A DNA stretch of 64,000 bases from Streptomyces changanensis (GCF_024600715.1 NZ_CP102332.1:3844001-3908000); one strand, 5' to 3'. Shown: positions 53,301 through 61,828, counted from the stretch's first letter. Numbers and translations are program-made. The notes: a model not told the origin generated them from the sequence alone.

Positions 53301-56300
53301 ACACCACGGGCGGCGAGACCGTGACCGACGAGAAGTGCACGGTCACCACGTACGTGCACAACACGGCACTGCATCTCATCGGCCTGCCCGACCGGGTCCG
53401 CACCACGGCCGGGGGATGTGCCGACGCCGCCACCGCCCCGACCGGCCGGATCGTCTCCGACAGCCGCACCTCCTACGACGCGCTGAACGCCTTCGGCGCG
53501 GCCCCCACCAAGGGCCTGCCGTACCAGGTGGACACCGTCTCGGGCAGCGGCACCGGCTGGATCACCTCCGCGCGCACCTCCTACGACGCGCTGGGCCGGG
53601 CCACGAAGGTCACTGACGCGGCGGGCGACTCCACCACCACGACGTACACCCCGGCGACGGGGCCGGCGTTCGAGGTCACCCAGACCAACGCCGCCGGCCA
53701 TGCCACGACGACCGTCGTGGACCCGGCCCGCGGCTCCGCCCTCTCGGTGACGGACCCCAACAACCGCAAGACGACGACCACGTACGACGCACTGGGCCGG
53801 ATCACCGGCATCTGGTCCCCGTCCCGCCCCGTGAACCAGGACGCGTCCGCACGCTTCGCGTACCGGATCGAGGACAGCAAGGTCCCGGCGGTCCACACCC
53901 GCGTCCTGCGCGACAACGGCACCTACGAGGACTCGTACGCCCTCTTCGACGGCCTGCTCCGCCCGCGCCAGACGCAGAGCGAGGCACTCGGCGGCGGCCG
54001 CATCGTGACGGAGACGTCCTACAACGCGAGCGGCGCCCCGCAGGAGACGCGCGACGCGTACCTGGCGGAGGGCGAACCCGAACCGGAAATCTTCGTTCCG
54101 CTCTCGCTCACCCAGGTGCCGAGCGCCACCAGGACCGCCTACGACGGACTCGGCCGCCCGACCCGCACGACGACCCTCCACGAGGGCGCGCCCCAGCACT
54201 CCAGCACCACGGCGTACGGCGGCGACTGGACGCTGACCCGGACGGCCATGTCGGCCGACGGCGCGACCCCGCTCTCCGGCAGCCGGGCCGTGAAGACGAC
54301 GACGGACGCCCTCGGACGCACCACGCTGACCCGGCACTTCACCAGCCAGAACGTGTCGGCGGAGAGCATCGACACCACGTACGCCTACGACGCCCGAGGT
54401 CACCTCGTCGGGGTGACGGACGCGCAGGGCAACACGTGGAGCTACACCTACGACGCCCGCGGGCGCAAGACCTCCGCGACCGACCCGGACGCCGGCGCGG
54501 CGTACTTCGGCCACAACGCCCTCGACCAGCAGGTCTGGACCCGCGACAACCAGGGCCGCCACCAGTACTCGGCGTACGACGTGCTCGGCCGGCAGACGGA
54601 ACTGCGCGACGACTCGGCGACGGGCCCGCTGGTCGCCGAGTGGACCTTCGACACCCTGCCCGGCGCCAAGGGGCAGCCGGTGGCGTCCACCCGGTACCAC
54701 TCCGGTGCCGCGTTCACCAGCGAGGTCACCGGCTACGACACCGAGTACCGGCCCACGGGATCGAAGACGACGATCCCCAGCACCCCCCAGACCACGGGCC
54801 TGGCCGGCACGTACGCCTACGCCACCACCTACACGCCGACCGGCAAGGTTCAGACGGTCGACCTGCCCGCCGCACCGGGCGGCCTCGCCGCGGAGAGGGT
54901 CGTCACCCGCTACGACGGCGAGGGTTCACCGACCACCGTGTCGGGCCTCTCCTGGTACACCGCGGACACCTTCCTCAGCCCGTACGGCCAGGTGCTCCGG
55001 ACGGCGTCGGGCGAGGCACCGCGCCGGGTGTGGACGACGAACGTCTACGACGAGAACACCCGCCGCCTGCACCGGACAACGACGAACCGGGAGACCGCCC
55101 CCACCCCCGTCTCGACGACGAGCTACGGCTACGACCCGGTCGGCACCGTCACCTCGATCACCGCCCAGCAGCCGGCCGGGACCGAGGAGCAGTGCTTCGC
55201 CTACGACCCGATGGGCCGCCTGGTCCACGCGTGGACCGACGGCAACGCGTCCGCCGTCTGCCCGAGGACGTCGACGGCACCGGGCGCCGGCCCCGCCCGA
55301 GCCAATGTCTCGGCGGGCGTCGACGGCGGCGGCTACTGGCACTCGTACGGGTTCGACACGATCGGCAACCGCACGAGCATGACCGTCCACGACCGCACCG
55401 ACGCGGCCCTGGACGACACGTACACCTACACGTACGGCACGACGTTGCCCGACGCCCGTCGGATCCAGCCGCACACCCTGACCCAGGTGGACGCGGTCGT
55501 GAAGGAGCCGGGTTCGACGTTCCAGCCCCGGTCCACCTACGCCTACGACGCGTCCGGCAACACCACGGCACGCGTCCTGGGCGGCGACCGGCAGAACCTC
55601 AGCTGGGACCGCCGCAACAAGCTCACCTCGGTCGACACGAACGACGACGGCACGGCGGACGTGTCGTACCTGTACGACGCGTCGGGCAACCGCCTGGTGG
55701 AGGACGACGGCACCACGCGCACCCTGTTCCTCGGCGAGGCGGAGGTCGTGGTCAACACGGCCGGCCAGCCCCTGGACGCCCGCCGCTACTACGGCAGCCC
55801 CGGCGCCCCGACGACCGTCCGCACGACGGGCGGCAAGGCCACGGGCCACAAGCTGACGGTCATGCTGGCGGACCACCACAGCACGGCGACCACGTCGGTC
55901 GACCTCTCCGCCGCCCAGGCTGTCACCCACCGCCGCTTCGACCCGTACGGCAACCCGCGCGGCACCGAACCGACCACCTGGCCCGATCGCCGGACGTACC
56001 TGGGCGTCGGCATCGACGACCCGACCACGGGCCTGACCCACATCGGCGCCCGCGAGTACGACGCGTCGACGGGCCGCTTCATCTCGGTCGACCCGCTCAT
56101 GGACATCACGGACCCGCTCCAGATGAACGGGTACACGTACGCGAACGCGGACCCCGTCAACTTGTCCGACCCCACGGGCCTCAAGGTGGCATGCGGCGGT
56201 CCGTACGAGGGCTGCCCGAATCGGCCGGACGGCTCGCGTGGCAATGGCCGCCCGAATGAGGCCGTCGACTACTCGAAGCCCCCTGCTCCCCATCCGTGCA

Positions 56301-57376
56301 ACAGCGGCTGTGAACCGCCGACGGTCAAGGTGAAGGGGAACAAGACCGAGGAGAGAGGAGCATTCGACACCGTTTACTACGGAGTCGGAGAAGTCTTCTA
56401 CGGCACGATTAGCAACGTCCCGTATACCGCCGAGTACTTCGGGTGGCTCGGTGACGGAGACTGCTGGAACGGTGGGCCCGGCAGCGAAGGATGCGACTAC
56501 GGCCGGCAGTACGACGAATACATGGCGAGTCACGGCTATGACGTCACCAGCGACGCTTATCAGATGCCCGGACTCCTCGTCTCCCTTTTCGGGAAGCGGT
56601 CGAAGAGTCCTGGTGGCTCCAAGCCCAAGAAGCCGGACTGCAAGTGCTTCCTCGCCGGCACCGATGTCCTGATGGCGGACGGTACGGCGAAAAAGATCGA
56701 ACAGGTCCAACTCGGTGACAAGGTCCTCGCGACCGACCCTGTGACCGGCGAAACCGGCAGCCGCGAAATAACGCAGCTGATCACTACCGAGGACGACAAG
56801 CAGTTCAACGAGCTGACGGTAGTCACGGCCGAAGGCTCCGAAAATCTCACGGCGACACACGAGCACCCCTTCTGGTCACCCTCCGAAGAGGACTGGGTGG
56901 AGGCGGGCGCACTCCGTGCCGGTATGACTCTCCGGACCGAGCAGGGGCAGACGGTCATCGTCGCAGCCAATCGCCCCTTCACACAGCGCGCCCGCACCTA
57001 CAACCTCACCGTGGCAGACCTGCACACGTACTATGTACTCGCTGGGCAGACGCCGGTACTCGTTCACAACAGCAACAGCAACTGCAACTCGCTCACGCGT
57101 GCACAGTCTGACGATGTTGCGAATTTCCTGGGGTACACGAGGACCAAAATGAAGTCTGCAGGCGGGGCCCCAATTTGGGAGAACAAGAAGGCTGGAGGCG
57201 GTCAACCTCGGTATATCACCTACGATCGGACCGGGCATAACAAGCAGGCGGTATTCAAGGGTGCCAGCTTCCGTAATCCTTTCCAGTCGACGAAGGATTC
57301 GGCTCGGGACGGAACGTATGGGCTGGATGTATCCCCGACAGGAGAGGTGTTGGGTCTTAAGTGGCTAGCCAAATGA
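50348..57376 (+). CDS. RHS-repeat polymorphic toxin with HINT pretoxin domain
   Basis: A 2342-residue exported protein. A signal peptide (LGVLLSAILSVTLPPAEAWA) precedes an N-terminal SpvB-like part (APSITLSYSSQSVDGR) and dozens of YD/RHS repeats (YDALGR, YTYDARGR, YDPMGRL) forming the shell. The RHS core (LTHIGAREYDASTGRFISVD) is at about residues 1893-1945. A HINT autoprocessing domain runs from Cys2100 (CFLAGTDVLM) to VHN at 2241, with TATHEHPFW as its histidine block. The last 101 residues are the toxin tip. The ATG at 50348 is preferred because the frame above it has no export signal or ribosome site. Confidence 0.92.
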   Translation: MSSSDAGRTFGLPGNPAASTRSTRRSGQPRRRTGRPTRARGLGVLLSAILSVTLPPAEAWAIAPPAPRTGPVLEELQQEEVIDPDQARMEELSSWAGGPVEPPADYEPTEVTPPAGGTTPVPLDGAGEQLVQAGTLPVRIGQASPTEETPAPPAPAGTWDVTVEPRTTTEDTAVDGALIKLTPPEAGSTPVDVELDYGRFEDLFGNEWSTRLQLVQLPECFLTDPQLDECATPVAMPSSNDPATGTVRATVDPAAGQAQGLSTQAGGGPVVLAATDSASGAGGTYKATSLSTTGSWTAGGSGGGFSWSYPVTVPAPPAGPAPSITLSYSSQSVDGRTSVANGQASWIGDGWDYHPGFIERRYRSCNDDRSGTPNNGNSTDKKKSDLCWAADNVVMSLGGSSTELVHEAGTSTWTASNDTGATIEYRDKNGSGKSAQTAGHDGEHWVVTTRDGTRYWFGRNTLPGRTAPTNSALTVPVFGNHGGEPCHAATYAASSCTQVWRWNLDYVEDVHGNAMVVDWKKEQNRYAKNEKSTAAVSYDRDGYPTQILYGLRAGALTAPPAGKVVFNAAPRCIGSATTCSETKFESKNHQDKQPWWDTPSTLHCKATADNCYVSAPTFWSRVRLSSIETHGQRTPGSTALSLVDRWTLHQSFPRQRTDTHPPLWLESLSRVGFGKPDALGRQTDKDLPPVSFVPNVADMPNRVLRSTSDQTPDFDRLRIETIRTETGGEIHVDYSDPCPMGDRAVSASNKSRCFPVHWSPDPEAFSDENLQKSGYTKPVEWFNKYVVEKVTEKDAVARQPDVVTSYAYDEQTGAAWAKNTDEFTKPALRTYDQWRGYASVTVRKGATAHTGSAEATEQSQVTTRYFRGMSRDAGGAQVLVKDSTGTLELGEDVLAHQGRAAETLTYTKAGGSLAVREVSWPYAKLTASRARPGLPALEAYRTGTLRTDSIQYLDGGSTRTVRTLTAHDDTYGLPTTVHSLTTSPNTTGGETVTDEKCTVTTYVHNTALHLIGLPDRVRTTAGGCADAATAPTGRIVSDSRTSYDALNAFGAAPTKGLPYQVDTVSGSGTGWITSARTSYDALGRATKVTDAAGDSTTTTYTPATGPAFEVTQTNAAGHATTTVVDPARGSALSVTDPNNRKTTTTYDALGRITGIWSPSRPVNQDASARFAYRIEDSKVPAVHTRVLRDNGTYEDSYALFDGLLRPRQTQSEALGGGRIVTETSYNASGAPQETRDAYLAEGEPEPEIFVPLSLTQVPSATRTAYDGLGRPTRTTTLHEGAPQHSSTTAYGGDWTLTRTAMSADGATPLSGSRAVKTTTDALGRTTLTRHFTSQNVSAESIDTTYAYDARGHLVGVTDAQGNTWSYTYDARGRKTSATDPDAGAAYFGHNALDQQVWTRDNQGRHQYSAYDVLGRQTELRDDSATGPLVAEWTFDTLPGAKGQPVASTRYHSGAAFTSEVTGYDTEYRPTGSKTTIPSTPQTTGLAGTYAYATTYTPTGKVQTVDLPAAPGGLAAERVVTRYDGEGSPTTVSGLSWYTADTFLSPYGQVLRTASGEAPRRVWTTNVYDENTRRLHRTTTNRETAPTPVSTTSYGYDPVGTVTSITAQQPAGTEEQCFAYDPMGRLVHAWTDGNASAVCPRTSTAPGAGPARANVSAGVDGGGYWHSYGFDTIGNRTSMTVHDRTDAALDDTYTYTYGTTLPDARRIQPHTLTQVDAVVKEPGSTFQPRSTYAYDASGNTTARVLGGDRQNLSWDRRNKLTSVDTNDDGTADVSYLYDASGNRLVEDDGTTRTLFLGEAEVVVNTAGQPLDARRYYGSPGAPTTVRTTGGKATGHKLTVMLADHHSTATTSVDLSAAQAVTHRRFDPYGNPRGTEPTTWPDRRTYLGVGIDDPTTGLTHIGAREYDASTGRFISVDPLMDITDPLQMNGYTYANADPVNLSDPTGLKVACGGPYEGCPNRPDGSRGNGRPNEAVDYSKPPAPHPCNSGCEPPTVKVKGNKTEERGAFDTVYYGVGEVFYGTISNVPYTAEYFGWLGDGDCWNGGPGSEGCDYGRQYDEYMASHGYDVTSDAYQMPGLLVSLFGKRSKSPGGSKPKKPDCKCFLAGTDVLMADGTAKKIEQVQLGDKVLATDPVTGETGSREITQLITTEDDKQFNELTVVTAEGSENLTATHEHPFWSPSEEDWVEAGALRAGMTLRTEQGQTVIVAANRPFTQRARTYNLTVADLHTYYVLAGQTPVLVHNSNSNCNSLTRAQSDDVANFLGYTRTKMKSAGGAPIWENKKAGGGQPRYITYDRTGHNKQAVFKGASFRNPFQSTKDSARDGTYGLDVSPTGEVLGLKWLAK

Positions 57377-58236
57377 CAGCCGAGCTTGTCGTCAGCCCGA
57401 GCGACCAGCATGTGCGAGCCTCCCTGGCAGAGGCGCCGGCCTGGAGTGCCTACGCGGCGGATTTGCGGAGGTTGCTCAACGTGGTGATCGAGGAATGCGG
57501 AGCTGACCGTCTTGAGGTCAGTGAGTTGCTGGTCAGCGAACCGCTCCCTGACCGGTACTGGAGGCTCCGGAACGGGATGCAGGCCAACCCGGCGGAGGCG
57601 ATAGATCTCGCTGAGCGGATGGCGGCTGGGTTCGGACCGTACTGCCGACTGATCACACCGGGGCGGCTTCGCGTCGAGTCGGGATGGGATGGGGCGATCC
57701 ATCTCTCAATGGATCCAGCGGTAGCCAATTCGCTTACCGGGCTCGCTGGCGACAACCTGTCTCTTGAGTGGCGTTCCTCGGAACCGGATCCTGAGGAGGA
57801 GCCAAGACTTGTCGATGACGTTGTGGATGACGAGTTTTGGGGCTTGGTTCGAGCGGCGGCCGATGGGCTAGTGCTCTTGTGTGAGCGCTGGGCGCACGGC
57901 GCTTACGGCTGCCGATGGTTCCGGGTGACTGCGGGAAATGTAGCGGAGGTGGCACAGGCTGTACGGCCTCGCTCGCTCCTCTGCGTTGTCGCAAACCCGG
58001 ACCTGCGCCTCGACGCGGGGCTATTGGACGAAGATTTCACTGCGTTCGAAGCCCCGCTCACGCCTGGCCAGCTCATTTACCGCGCCCACCCAGGGGGGGC
58101 CGATAGTCTCGCCGAAGTAACGGGCAGGGGATCGTCGTTCATGCTGGCGGATGTGGTCTTGGCTGGGTGGTGCGCCGTGGTGCCGGATTCAGACGGCGTA
58201 GTCAGAGCGGTATGGGAGAGCCCTGGTGAGGGGTGA
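57373..58236 (+). CDS. Unknown 287-residue protein following the RHS toxin; immunity candidate
   Basis: The ATG overlaps the RHS stop (ATGA), so it is coupled to the toxin, the usual place for an immunity gene; an in-frame GTG at 57361 is an alternative start. I do not recognise a family. The sequence is acidic and probably soluble, with a Trp/Glu-rich middle (LEWRSSEPDPEEEPRLVDD, WGLVRAAADGLVLLCERWAHGAYGCRWFRV). G+C is lower than in chromosomal neighbours. It is larger than typical immunity proteins. Confidence 0.75.
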   Translation: MTAELVVSPSDQHVRASLAEAPAWSAYAADLRRLLNVVIEECGADRLEVSELLVSEPLPDRYWRLRNGMQANPAEAIDLAERMAAGFGPYCRLITPGRLRVESGWDGAIHLSMDPAVANSLTGLAGDNLSLEWRSSEPDPEEEPRLVDDVVDDEFWGLVRAAADGLVLLCERWAHGAYGCRWFRVTAGNVAEVAQAVRPRSLLCVVANPDLRLDAGLLDEDFTAFEAPLTPGQLIYRAHPGGADSLAEVTGRGSSFMLADVVLAGWCAVVPDSDGVVRAVWESPGEG

Positions 58237-58729
58237 GGGGCGAGGCGGGGCGGCGGCTATCTCAAGGAATAACCGATTCGCGATCGAAGTGATCGGTGAT
58301 CCCGCCTCGGAGGGTGGCGTCTCGTTGCCTTCCGAGGCCGCCGGTAGGGTCACGGTCGGGGATTTCTCAGAATCATTCCCGATGGACCTGAGCTTCTGGA
58401 CGCTGGCTTACTACTCTCGAAGTTGGGAGAGAGCCCTGAGGGAGCTTGAGGCGAGCGAGAATTCGACCTCGTGCCTCATCTCTTCGATCACGGACCCGGA
58501 GACCGCTAACTTCATCTTCTGCTGGCCCATTTACCGGGAAGGGGAAGCTGTCCACGTGCAAAACTCGATCATCTTCCTGGATGGCCTCGAAGAAGAGTTT
58601 AATCCGCAAGAGCCTTGGCGATATGTGGAGGCTCGAAGTTTGGTTGACGAGGACGGGAACCAAATTTCTGAGTGGTCGACGACCATCTCTGAGGTGCGGC
58701 GGTTCCGCGAGTCCATCGGGGGCCAGTAG
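58226..58729 (+). CDS. CdiI-like immunity protein
   Basis: A 167-residue protein resembling a family named contact-dependent growth inhibition immunity protein: FWTLAYYSRSWERALRELEA, SCLISSITDPETANFIFCWPIY, EAVHVQNSIIFLDGL and DEDGNQISEWSTTISEVRRF. It should bind and block a toxin domain in the cytoplasm. The GTG at 58226 overlaps the previous gene by 11 bases, with GGGAG upstream. It could serve the RHS tip here or be left over from an exchanged toxin. A strong terminator follows. Confidence 0.8.
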   Translation: MRGEGRGGAAAISRNNRFAIEVIGDPASEGGVSLPSEAAGRVTVGDFSESFPMDLSFWTLAYYSRSWERALRELEASENSTSCLISSITDPETANFIFCWPIYREGEAVHVQNSIIFLDGLEEEFNPQEPWRYVEARSLVDEDGNQISEWSTTISEVRRFRESIGGQ

Positions 58730-58748
58730 CTCACGTACACACGCAAAT

Positions 58749-58785
58749 CTGAAGCCCCGTCAGGCAATGCTGGGCGGGGCTTCAG
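58749..58785. terminator. 11-bp hairpin at the chromosome/AICE boundary
   Basis: CTGAAGCCCCG pairs perfectly with CGGGGCTTCAG around a 15-base loop. It lies 20 bases after the immunity gene and 31 before the end of the minus-strand integrase gene; it should terminate both. Confidence 0.8.
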
Positions 58786-58792
58786 CGTGCCG

Positions 58793-58813
58793 TGACGGCA
58801 GTAGTTGACGGCA
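58793..58813. repeat. Direct repeat TGACGGCA next to int
   Basis: Two exact 8-bp copies (58793-58800 and 58806-58813) start 13 bp apart, just outside the 3' end of int. This is where the attachment site of a pSAM2-type element is expected, so they may be integrase or excisionase arm sites. Confidence 0.4.
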
Positions 58814-58816
58814 ACG

Positions 58817-60124
58817 TCAGCGGACGGGGGCTGCGCAGAGCGGCGGTTCGTTACCGTCGTCGGGCCGGTTTCCGGTGTCAGCGGGAGCGCGGAGGGCGAG
58901 TCCGAGGAGGTTGATGGCGTCGCGCTGGAGGCGGAGCCGGACGTGGGCGTAGACGGTGGCGGTGACGCCGATGTGGGCGTGGCCCAACAGCTCCTTGATC
59001 ACGACGAGTTCCACTCCCTGTTCCAGGAGGAGGGTGGCGGTCGAGTGGCGGAGGTCGTGGAACCGGATGCGGCGGAGTCTGGCCTGGCGGAGCAGGGTGT
59101 TGAAGTGCCGGGTGAGGGTGGACCCTTCGATCGGGGCGCCGTCGGGGCGGGTGAAGACGTAGCCGCTGTCCTGCCAGGCCGTCCCCACCGCCTCACGTTC
59201 CTGGAGTTGCCGGTCGCGGTGCTGTTCGAGGGAGCGCTGGCACGGCGTCGGCAGGACGATGCGCCGCTCCGAGCTCTTGGTCTTCGTCGGGAGGGCGGTC
59301 AGGCCGCCGGAGTTGGTGCGCTGGAGAGTGCGTCTGATACTGGCGGTTCCGCCGGCCAGGTCGAGGTCTTCCCAGCGCAGGCCGAGGAGTTCGCCCTTGC
59401 GGAGCCCGGTATGCAGGGCAAGCTCGAACAGCGGCTGCAACCGGTGACCGCTCGTCGCGGCCAAGAACGTGCGCGCTTCGTCGGCAGTGAGGGGTTCGAA
59501 GCGGCGGGGTCGGGGTGTGCCGGTGCGGACGTTGCGGGCGACGTTGCGCGGGATCTCCTCCTCGCGCACCGCGTGCTCCAGGGCGGACTTGAGCACGGAG
59601 TGCACGTAGGCCAGGGTCAGGGGTGAGAGCCGCTTGGAGCAGCACGTTCCGGCGGCGCAGCAGAGGGGTTGGTGGCGGGCGGTGTCGAGGCCGCGGGTGC
59701 AACACTGGCAGGTGGCGCGGAGTTGGTTGAGCCAGGTGCGGACGTCTTTGGCGGTGAGCTTGGCGAGCTTCTTCCGTCCGAGGCCGGGGATGAGGTAGAG
59801 CCGGGTGACGGCGGTGTAGCGGGTGTGGGTGTTCTCGCGGAGCTGGTGGACAGCGACAGCGTCGAGCCAGTACGTCAGGTACGCGGCCACGCTGCCCTGC
59901 GCGGACGGAATGGGGAGGCCGCGGTTGCTGGCGGCGATCTTCTCGGTGAGCTTGGACAGGGCCTCCTTGCGGGTGGTGCCGTAGACGCGGATGCGCTTGC
60001 GGGTGTTGCCGGGGGCGAGGACGTATCCGGCGGCTTCCCAGCGGCGGTCCTTGCGCTGGTAGACGGTTCCGTCGCCGTTGGCGCGGGCACGGCGGGAGGC
60101 GGGGGTGTCGCGGGGCATGGTCAT
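58817..60124 (-). CDS. int: Tyrosine recombinase (site-specific integrase) of the AICE
   Basis: A 435-residue tyrosine integrase. An N-terminal arm-binding domain (GDGTVYQRKDRRWEAAGYV) precedes the SAM-like core-binding domain, which holds an unusual Cys-rich insertion (CQCCTRGLDTARHQPLCCAAGTCCS, near residues 142-165) that may bind zinc, and then the catalytic domain: Arg in LHTGLRKGELLGLRW, HDLRHSTATLLL, LLGHAHIGVT and the Tyr in TVYAHV. Its ATG overlaps the xis stop by one base. It should integrate and, with Xis, excise the element. Confidence 0.95.
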   Translation of the reverse strand: MTMPRDTPASRRARANGDGTVYQRKDRRWEAAGYVLAPGNTRKRIRVYGTTRKEALSKLTEKIAASNRGLPIPSAQGSVAAYLTYWLDAVAVHQLRENTHTRYTAVTRLYLIPGLGRKKLAKLTAKDVRTWLNQLRATCQCCTRGLDTARHQPLCCAAGTCCSKRLSPLTLAYVHSVLKSALEHAVREEEIPRNVARNVRTGTPRPRRFEPLTADEARTFLAATSGHRLQPLFELALHTGLRKGELLGLRWEDLDLAGGTASIRRTLQRTNSGGLTALPTKTKSSERRIVLPTPCQRSLEQHRDRQLQEREAVGTAWQDSGYVFTRPDGAPIEGSTLTRHFNTLLRQARLRRIRFHDLRHSTATLLLEQGVELVVIKELLGHAHIGVTATVYAHVRLRLQRDAINLLGLALRAPADTGNRPDDGNEPPLCAAPVR

Positions 60125-60351
60125 CAGGCGGCGGCTTCCTGGTCGAGGCGGGTGTGGATGAAGTCGGTGAGGGCGTGGGTGGGGATGCGGCGGGCGCGGC
60201 CGAGGGTGATCGAGGCGAGTTGGCCGGAGCGGAGGAGGTCGTAGACGGCGGAGCGGCCGAGCTGGAGGCGGACCATCACCTGGGGCACCGTGAGCAGGTC
60301 CAGTACCGGTGCCGCCTCCGCAGGGGAAACAGCGAGCGGAGGCGAGGCCAT
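60124..60351 (-). CDS. xis: Excisionase-type helix-turn-helix protein
   Basis: A 75-residue MerR-like HTH protein with LLTVPQVMVRLQLGRSAVYDLLRSGQLASITLGRARRIPTHALTDFI, the pattern of AICE excisionases. It should bend att DNA and steer the integrase to excision. One-base TGATG overlaps link it to rep upstream and int downstream, so the three are translated as one unit. Confidence 0.92.
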   Translation of the reverse strand: MASPPLAVSPAEAAPVLDLLTVPQVMVRLQLGRSAVYDLLRSGQLASITLGRARRIPTHALTDFIHTRLDQEAAA

Positions 60352-61796
60352 CAACAGCCTCCTTCGGCCGCGAACTGTCGTTCCAGTTCCCTGCGGTGCC
60401 AGACGTGTGCGGCGAGGAGTGCGGCGCCGGGGCTGTAGCCCGAGCCGAGGTAGTCCCAGTGGCTGACGACGAGCGTGGTGGTCGGGTCGGACTCGGGCAG
60501 GCCGGCGTGGGTGCGGGCCTGTTCGGTGCGCCAGGTGCGGCGGGCGTCGCGCAGCGCGCCGAGGGTGGTGGAGTAGCGGCGGGATTTGGTGGAGAAGTGG
60601 CCCCGGAAGCCGAGCATGTGCGCCCACTTCCAGAGCTTGAGGCCGGTGAATTCCGGCAGCCTGCCCAACTCCCAGCAGGTGCGGATCATCTGCCGCACAT
60701 GCCGGGCGACGGCGAGCCGGGGCAGGGGACGGGCCTGCCCGGTGCCGTCACAAGCGGTGCACGGGAGCGGGGTTCCATGAGGCAGGAGGGTGGCGCCGCG
60801 TCCCTGGCAGGGGCGGCAGAACAGGGCGTGATCGAGGGTGCCGGAGGCGTCGGCGGACTTGGTGGCGTACTTGGCCACGTAGGCGGCCACGGCCTGGTCG
60901 GTGAGTTCGGCGTCAGTGCCGAAGGCGGCGATCTCGCGCACGTCGAGCTGTGTTCCCCAGGTGAGTTCGCGCTCCCCGATCGCGTCCGACGTGAGGGCCA
61001 CTCGGACACGGCGGGCTGCGGCCCGGATGGCGTCCGTGAGCACGGTGACGGTGGCAGACGGGGGCGGGGGCGTGGTGTTGCCGTCGGGGCCGTCGAGCCG
61101 GATGACGGCGTGGAAGTGGACCAGGCCGCGCTTTTGGTACTCGGCGACTTTGGCGAAGGAGATCCGCAGCACGGCGCGGGCGGCCTTCTGGGTGAGGCCG
61201 AGCCGGGCGGCGATCTCGCGGCGCAGGTAGATGGTGAAGCGGGCCCACAGAGCGGAGGCGTGGGCGTTGAACAGGACCGCACCCGCGTAGTCGTACGTCG
61301 CCGGGTTCAGCGGCGTGCCCAGTAGGGCGTCCGTGGGTCCGTGGAGCTGGTGACAGCGGCAGGGCCTGATGTCGCCGCCGGGGGTGGTGGGGCGGTTGTG
61401 GACGGGGCCGAAGGAGGGTGCGGTGAGGGTGGCGAAGACGCGGGGGTGGGTGCGGACGGTGTCGGGCACGGTCTTGCCGCCGGAGAGGCCGGCGCGGATG
61501 AGGTGGTAGGTGTCGGCGGCGTAGAGGCGGGAGCAGGCCGGGCAACGGGAGGAGCGGCGGTTGCCGCACGTGGTGAGCAGGCTGCCCGTCGGCTCGTCGG
61601 AGGAGGTATAGGCACGAAGGGCTTCGCCGGTCGTGGTGTCGACGGTGGTGGTCTGTCCGGTCAGGCGGATGGGTTCGGCGCAGCCGCCGAGGCGTTCGAT
61701 CTGCTGCTGTGCGCGGTCGAAGTCGGGGTGGTTGACGAGGTGGAGCAGGTCCCGTACGGCGGGGCTTGCCACGTGGCGCAGGTCCAGGGTGACCAT
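60351..61796 (-). CDS. RepSA-type rolling-circle replication initiator
   Basis: A 481-residue Rep. It has a zinc cluster (TTCGNRRSSRCPACS near residue 77), the HUH metal motif in GLVHFHAVIRLDG near residue 227, and AYVAKYATK with the nicking tyrosine. Two more CxxC pairs (FCRPCQGRG, PCTACDGTG) lie later. It should nick the element's double-strand origin. The ATG at 61796 (MVTLDLRHVAS) is preferred, though an ATG 45 bases upstream is possible. It overlaps xis by one base. Confidence 0.92.
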   Translation of the reverse strand: MVTLDLRHVASPAVRDLLHLVNHPDFDRAQQQIERLGGCAEPIRLTGQTTTVDTTTGEALRAYTSSDEPTGSLLTTCGNRRSSRCPACSRLYAADTYHLIRAGLSGGKTVPDTVRTHPRVFATLTAPSFGPVHNRPTTPGGDIRPCRCHQLHGPTDALLGTPLNPATYDYAGAVLFNAHASALWARFTIYLRREIAARLGLTQKAARAVLRISFAKVAEYQKRGLVHFHAVIRLDGPDGNTTPPPPSATVTVLTDAIRAAARRVRVALTSDAIGERELTWGTQLDVREIAAFGTDAELTDQAVAAYVAKYATKSADASGTLDHALFCRPCQGRGATLLPHGTPLPCTACDGTGQARPLPRLAVARHVRQMIRTCWELGRLPEFTGLKLWKWAHMLGFRGHFSTKSRRYSTTLGALRDARRTWRTEQARTHAGLPESDPTTTLVVSHWDYLGSGYSPGAALLAAHVWHRRELERQFAAEGGC

Positions 61797-61828
61797 TCGG
61801 GGCGTGTCCCTTCGGTTCGGGTGGGTGG

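Noticed and set aside
58730..58816. tRNA gene at the integrase end of the AICE
   Set aside because: No cloverleaf or TTCGA-type T-loop can be placed; the visible stem is a simple terminator hairpin.
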